From: Gemmatimonadota bacterium
Lineage (GTDB): Bacteria; Gemmatimonadota; Gemmatimonadetes; Gemmatimonadales; Gemmatimonadaceae
Assembly (NCBI GenBank): GCA_028287235.1
Contig: JAQBQB010000021.1
Span: 1-64,000, forward strand
Direction of reading: 5' to 3'
DNA length: 64,000 bases
Notes under the pieces: model-generated
Databases searched by the model: none
What the model was told of the DNA's origin: nothing
The model's input: the letters and a program-made list of their open reading frames with translations, nothing else
Position numbers and translations under genes: made by a program
Shown here: positions 60,393 through 64,000 of the stretch, in pieces
Numbering within the stretch: position 1 is the stretch's first letter
Layout: each line of letters begins with the position of its first letter

Positions 60393-61228
60393 AGGGACGC
60401 GCGATCTCGTACAGCAGCGCGGAGCTCCGCTTCATCAAAGCCGGTCGTGCGATGAAGCGGCGAGCGCTCCACGCGGCGTTCGTCGAGAAGTTCGGCCGCG
60501 GCGACGTCACGCCGGGGCACATCAAGACAATCTGTACGCGTCGCGGCTGGACGACTGGCAGAAACGAGCGCTGGAGTCCTCAGGATGACGCGCTCCTCCG
60601 CCAGCTCTATCCCGATACACCCACGGAGGACGTTGCTCGCCGCTTAGGCCGAACGCTCACGAGCACCTACGGCCACGCGATGAAGCTCGGTTTGGAAAAG
60701 AGCGAGGCGTATCTCGCGAGCCCGGCCGCGTGTCGGCTGCGCCGCGGCGACAATGTCGGTGCAGCGCACCGCTTTCGACAGGGACACGCGCCGGCGAACA
60801 AAGGCATGCGTCGTCCCGGATGGACGGCCGGGCGAATGAGCGAAACCCAGTTCAAGAAGGGGCAGCGAGGGAATCGGTTTCAGCCGATCGGCAGCACGCG
60901 CCTCGTCGACGGCTATCGCTATACGAAGATCAGCGCGACGCCCAACGTCCCTTGGACGCGTAATTGGAAGTGCACGCACATCATCGAATGGGAGAAGCTG
61001 AACGGCCCTCTACCGAAGGGCATGATCCTCAAATGCCTCGACGGTAATCGACTGAACACTGATCCCTCGAACTGGGAGCAGCTGTCGCGCGCGCTGTTGC
61101 CCCGGCTGAACGGGAAGTCTGGTCGCAACTACGACGGCGCGCCGAGCGAACTGAAGCCGGCTATCATGGCCATCGCAAAACTAGAACACGCCGCGAGGAA
61201 TCGGTCGGCTCGGGAGCGTGAGGCGTGA
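60389..61228 (+). CDS. HNH homing-type endonuclease with N-terminal DNA-binding module
   Basis: The 279-residue product has helix-turn-helix-like segments at the N-terminus (SSAELRFIKAGRAMKRRALH and RWSPQDDALLRQLYPDTPTEDVARRLGRT, ~50-85). The C-terminal HNH block reads WKCTHIIEWEKLNGPLPKGMILKCLDGNRLNTDPSNWEQ (~190-230, quoted by its key CTHIIEWE and NRLNTDPSNW). That order, HTH then HNH, is typical of phage free-standing homing endonucleases. GTG start in a GTGA overlap. Confidence 0.8.
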   Translation: MKGRAISYSSAELRFIKAGRAMKRRALHAAFVEKFGRGDVTPGHIKTICTRRGWTTGRNERWSPQDDALLRQLYPDTPTEDVARRLGRTLTSTYGHAMKLGLEKSEAYLASPAACRLRRGDNVGAAHRFRQGHAPANKGMRRPGWTAGRMSETQFKKGQRGNRFQPIGSTRLVDGYRYTKISATPNVPWTRNWKCTHIIEWEKLNGPLPKGMILKCLDGNRLNTDPSNWEQLSRALLPRLNGKSGRNYDGAPSELKPAIMAIAKLEHAARNRSAREREA

Positions 61229-62292
61229 CGATGCTCGCCGGGGACTGCCGCACCGTGATCCCAACACTTGGCGAAGCCTCGATTGCTTCCGTCGTCACTG
61301 ATCCGCCGTATCACCTCACCGGCGCGACTCGCTTCGGCAACACGCGGAGCGAGCGCGGGTTCATGAACAAGGCGTGGGACGGCGGCGACGTCGCTTTCAA
61401 TCCCGAGACGTGGGCGACCGTTGCGCGCGTCGTTCGGCCAGGTGGCTATCTCCTCGCGTCCGGCGGCACACGGACCTATCACCGGTTGGCGTGCGCGGCA
61501 GAAGACGGCGGGTGGGAGATCGTCGACTGTCTCGCGTGGCTGTACGGCCAAGGGTTCCCGAAGCACGCCAGTAAGCTCAAGCCGGCATTCGAGCCGATTC
61601 TTATGGCCAGGACGCCCGGGCCGATGCATGCACTCGCGATCGATGAGTGCCGCATTGGGTTCGCGAATGCTAGTGACGAAGCGGAGGCGAAAGGAAAGAA
61701 CCGCCACGCTGATTTCGGGAGTGGCGCCAGAAAGAATCAGGTATACGGTGCTGATCACCGTGCCCGCGGCGAGAACGGCAACTACGACGCACCGGGGCGT
61801 TGGCCGGCGAACGTTATCCTCGACGAGACCGCGGCGGCGGCGCTCGACGCGCAGGCCGGCGATCGCCGCGCGTCGAGTCGTGGCGTGCGAACGACCAAGA
61901 ACATCATGAAGCTCGGTGGCGCGAATCGCCGGCCAAGTCACGGTGACGCCGACGGATCCGCACGTCCAGGATATGCGGACGCCGGTGGCGCGTCGCGCTT
62001 CTTCTACTGCCCGAAGGCGAGCCGCGCCGAGCGAGACGCGGGGCTCGATGGGATGAGGAACAATCACCCAACCGTGAAGCCGATCGCGTTAATGCGGTGG
62101 CTGGTACGCCTCGTCACGCCACGGGGGGGGGTAGTCCTCGACCCGTTCGCCGGTTCGGGCTCCACGGGCGCTGCGTGCGCAATGGATGGCGTTCCCTTCG
62201 TCGGTGTCGACATCACGCCCGAGTACGTCGAGATCGCACGCCGTCGCATCATCCATTGGCGGCGCGACGAACTATTCGGAGTGGCTGAATGA
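61225..62292 (+). CDS. DNA N4-cytosine/N6-adenine methyltransferase, beta type
   Basis: The 355-residue product has the catalytic motif IV TDPPY (25-29) near the N-terminus and the SAM-binding motif I DPFAGSGSTG (306-315) near the C-terminus, the beta-class order. HPTVKPIALMRWLVRLV (~280-297) is the usual lead-in. DPPY fits adenine N6 or cytosine N4 transfer. There is no restriction partner, so it is probably an orphan or protective phage enzyme. A G9 tract at 62123-62131 lies at codons 300-303, just before motif I. GTG start in GTGA overlap. Confidence 0.88.
   Translation: MTMLAGDCRTVIPTLGEASIASVVTDPPYHLTGATRFGNTRSERGFMNKAWDGGDVAFNPETWATVARVVRPGGYLLASGGTRTYHRLACAAEDGGWEIVDCLAWLYGQGFPKHASKLKPAFEPILMARTPGPMHALAIDECRIGFANASDEAEAKGKNRHADFGSGARKNQVYGADHRARGENGNYDAPGRWPANVILDETAAAALDAQAGDRRASSRGVRTTKNIMKLGGANRRPSHGDADGSARPGYADAGGASRFFYCPKASRAERDAGLDGMRNNHPTVKPIALMRWLVRLVTPRGGVVLDPFAGSGSTGAACAMDGVPFVGVDITPEYVEIARRRIIHWRRDELFGVAE
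62123..62131 (+). repeat. Nine-base G homopolymer inside the methyltransferase gene
   Basis: Nine consecutive G in codons 300-303, reading Arg-Gly-Gly-Val, directly before the SAM-binding motif at 306. Loss or gain of one G by slippage would shift the frame and remove that motif. Confidence 0.9.
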
Positions 62293-62699
62293 CCCGCCGC
62301 CACGCCCACCACGCCGAACGCTTCGTCGCCGACCGCGGCACGGACGAGCTGCCGATGTTCGCGCGCCCCAATAAGGCGGAGAAACGCGCGGAGCTGAAGC
62401 AGCTGCAGGCGCGCCTCGAACCCCACATCATCGCGATGGCCGCGAACGCGGGCGCCGAGGGCATCATCGCGAGCGAAGTGATCGCGGCCGCCATCGCGGA
62501 CTGGGGCACGTGGACCGGACAGGAGTGGCGCTCCAATCCGCGCGCCTACTCGATGGTCGGTCCCTTCCTCGCCGTGCTCGCGCGCCGCGGTGTGCTCGCA
62601 CCGAAGCGCGTGCAGGGCTACCACGTGTCGCGGAAAGCGGAGCGGGACAACAGTCATGGCAACAACAATCTCATATATGTCGACCTGAGGTACGCATGA
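62289..62699 (+). CDS. Hypothetical phage protein (136 aa)
   Basis: The product has a helical N-terminal half (NKAEKRAELKQLQARLEPHII, ~28-48) and a middle that reads like a small winged helix (EGIIASEVIAAAIADWGTW ... MVGPFLAVLARRGVLAPK), ending in Asn-rich HGNNNLIYVDLRYA. No family recognised; ATGA overlaps both neighbours. Confidence 0.65.
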   Translation: MTRRHAHHAERFVADRGTDELPMFARPNKAEKRAELKQLQARLEPHIIAMAANAGAEGIIASEVIAAAIADWGTWTGQEWRSNPRAYSMVGPFLAVLARRGVLAPKRVQGYHVSRKAERDNSHGNNNLIYVDLRYA

Positions 62700-62887
62700 C
62701 GGCACCAATAGAGCGGGAGACACCGACCGGGGAGACGCAACACAATCCCGATGGAATGACCTGGTGCAGCGCGTGTGGTGAACTTCGCCGCGCAGGAATG
62801 ATCTCGTTCGAGATTCGTGATGAGCACAACCGCGCCACACGCTCCGACACCACTCCCGCGTCTCCCACTGCCGAGACACCGCAATGA
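62696..62887 (+). CDS. Small zinc-finger-like hypothetical protein (63 aa)
   Basis: A single CSAC (~24-27) in DGMTWCSACGELRRAGMI is followed by a disordered Thr/Ser/Pro tail. It is coupled at both ends by ATGA. Probably real because the overlap chain is unbroken; function unknown. Confidence 0.6.
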   Translation: MTAPIERETPTGETQHNPDGMTWCSACGELRRAGMISFEIRDEHNRATRSDTTPASPTAETPQ

Positions 62888-63075
62888 GCGTCAACACGCG
62901 GAATATCGTCGCGGATTTGAAGGACACGGCAGCGGCGCATCGACTGATACAGGCCATCGTCAAGGCGTTCCCGCTCGCCAACTCAGACGAGTCGGACCAC
63001 TCTGGCATCATTCACGATTTCGGCTTGGTGCTCGACGCGAACGGCCGCCCCACCACTCCCCAGGAACCCCGATGA
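62884..63075 (+). CDS. Small hypothetical protein (63 aa)
   Basis: The product (NTRNIVADLKDTAAAHRLIQ ... DHSGIIHDFGLVLDANG) is mixed alpha/beta with no recognised family. Coupled at both ends by ATGA overlaps. Confidence 0.6.
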   Translation: MSVNTRNIVADLKDTAAAHRLIQAIVKAFPLANSDESDHSGIIHDFGLVLDANGRPTTPQEPR

Positions 63076-64000
63076 GCGACGTAGCCAAATTCACATCCTT
63101 CCACGTCGGAACGCGTGATGGATCGGTCCTCTGCTCATGCGGCGTGGCGCACGTGATCGGAGAGGATGGTTTCGGGACCGCGCCAGCCACGACAGCGATC
63201 GGCAACGAAGAAGTTGCGTGGGTCATCGTTCGGGATGACGCGGGCGCGCTCATGTACTTCACGGGACTCGGCGACGGCAACTGGCACACGGCGTGGGCAG
63301 GCGACTCGCTGAAGGCGGAGCGGTATCCGACGCGATACGACGCGCTCGCGAAGCAGGATGAGGGTAACACGCGTGGCCGAGGCGCGTTCTTCGGTACTCG
63401 CATCGAGCAGCACATGTGGTGTGCCACTCCCGCCGCCACGCCAGCAAGCGAGAGGACGCCGCGAGATAGTCGGCAGTCGGCAGCGGCGGAGTGGGTGCGA
63501 ACGACGTTCGGCGATTCAGCGATGCGGACGTCCGAGCGTCTCGCACGGTTTTACGAAGAGGCGACGGAGCTCGCGCAATCGCTCGGCGCCGACGCGGCGT
63601 TCCTGTCGCGCATCATCGACGTGGTCTACAGCCGTCCGCCGGGTGTTGCGTCACAGGAGGCTGGCGGCGTCGGGCTTACCCTGCTCGCGCTAGCCGAAGC
63701 GGAAGGATTCTCCGCAGAGGTGAGCGAAGCGCGTGAGTTGGAGCGCGTGCTGTCGAAATCCCGCGACCATTTTCGCGCACGCCAAGCCACCAAAGCAGAT
63801 CTCGGAATCTCAGAGCCAGTCGTCGCGTCCCGCTCTACAGAGGAGCCGGACGGAGCGCCGAAGCCGAGCGCGTGGCGGCTCATTGACGTTGCTGGCTATT
63901 CGCATCGCATCCAAGACGACGGCGAGGACATCGCCATCAAGGAGCGCGATGCGTTGAACGCGGCGTCGAAGCGTCCCACGGATTTCCGCATTGAGCAGCT
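63072..64000 (+). CDS. Partial: phage protein with MazG-like helical region (open at window end)
   Basis: ATG 63072 overlaps the previous stop as ATGA. I read the frame by hand to the last base (309 codons) with no stop. The first ~125 residues have a Cys-x-Cys (SVLCSCGVAH) and strand-rich segments. Residues ~145-235 read AEWVRTTFGDSAMRTSERLARFYEEATELAQSLG, then SRIIDVVYSRPPG and QEAGGVGLTLLALAEAEGF. This resembles the MazG-like NTP-pyrophosphohydrolase helices found in phage early proteins (EExxE-type metal site EEATE). The remainder past 64000 is unknown. Confidence 0.75.
   Translation, partial: MSDVAKFTSFHVGTRDGSVLCSCGVAHVIGEDGFGTAPATTAIGNEEVAWVIVRDDAGALMYFTGLGDGNWHTAWAGDSLKAERYPTRYDALAKQDEGNTRGRGAFFGTRIEQHMWCATPAATPASERTPRDSRQSAAAEWVRTTFGDSAMRTSERLARFYEEATELAQSLGADAAFLSRIIDVVYSRPPGVASQEAGGVGLTLLALAEAEGFSAEVSEARELERVLSKSRDHFRARQATKADLGISEPVVASRSTEEPDGAPKPSAWRLIDVAGYSHRIQDDGEDIAIKERDALNAASKRPTDFRIEQ

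Larger units (their letters stand above)
53924..64000. mobile_element. Integrated (phage-like) element, left end; runs off the window
   Basis: The element starts at the tRNA-Lys fragment and continues past the window edge. Its genes all read rightward and overlap by four bases in a long chain. They include typical phage/ICE early functions: ParB-like protein, DNA methyltransferase, HNH nucleases, DEDDh exonuclease, ASCH and MazG-like proteins, plus a peptide deformylase. No integrase or structural gene is in view; they are expected beyond 64000 together with the restored tRNA. Whether it is a prophage or another integrative element is undecided. Confidence 0.7.

Overview
The window looks like a high-GC chromosome or large replicon of a soil-type Gemmatimonadota bacterium (Gemmatirosa/Gemmatimonas-like). 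The basis is the abundance of SusC/SusD outer-membrane pairs with Gemmatimonadota-style leader sequences, orphan carboxypeptidase-regulatory/TonB-plug lipoproteins, a BTAD/TPR regulator with a membrane anchor, and frequent GTG/TTG starts with GGAGG-type ribosome sites. This is inference from protein style; no rRNA or housekeeping marker is present.

Layout. (1) 1-5.8 kb: envelope proteins (beta-barrel, small lipoproteins, a plug protein, a Gly-rich lipoprotein) and a bacterial SET-domain protein. (2) 5.8-16.2 kb: two leftward susC-susD operons separated by a rightward orphan plug protein. (3) 16.5-25.2 kb: an M23 peptidase divergent from a HELSH metallopeptidase; a DUF421 membrane protein; a three-gene overlapping operon of a class A beta-lactamase-like hydrolase, an M15-fold protein and a carboxylate-amine ligase; a CYTH protein; a TonB-family protein. 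(4) 25.4-35.5 kb: a leftward and a rightward susC-susD operon facing away from each other across a 660-base gap that holds the last codons of a lost MacB/FtsX-type permease; the second operon is followed by a perfect terminator and another plug lipoprotein. (5) 35.5-39.3 kb: aldo/keto reductase divergent from an SDR, then an ArsR-SRPBCC-VOC-DUF1801 operon behind a GTATATAC repeat. (6) 39.3-48.9 kb: an unusual block, all leftward: BTAD regulator, a secreted beta-propeller lectin-like protein whose stop overlaps a lipoprotein secretin start, a broken propeller copy and two near-identical propeller copies. Each intact propeller gene carries a similar 130-base leader. This is the best candidate for an undescribed system. 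(7) 49.1-53.8 kb: degenerate LytM protein, LamG lipoprotein, small membrane protein, a broken nucleotidyltransferase and an ankyrin-repeat protein. (8) 53.88-64.0 kb: a mobile element (phage-like) starting exactly at a 3' tRNA-Lys fragment (putative attachment site) and running off the window. Its rightward genes are joined almost without exception by 4-base ATGA/GTGA overlaps: peptide deformylase, small membrane protein, ASCH protein, DEDDh exonuclease, cupin, two HNH proteins, ParB-like protein, DNA methyltransferase with a G9 tract, and an open-ended MazG-like protein.

How the genes work together. Four SusCD pairs plus the TonB-family protein indicate energy-dependent import of large ligands. 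The lectin/secretin block plausibly makes and exports or anchors surface carbohydrate-binding proteins under a local regulator (inference). The last 10 kb is an early-gene-like module of an integrated element. Most start codons were re-chosen from ribosome-site evidence and are noted per gene.
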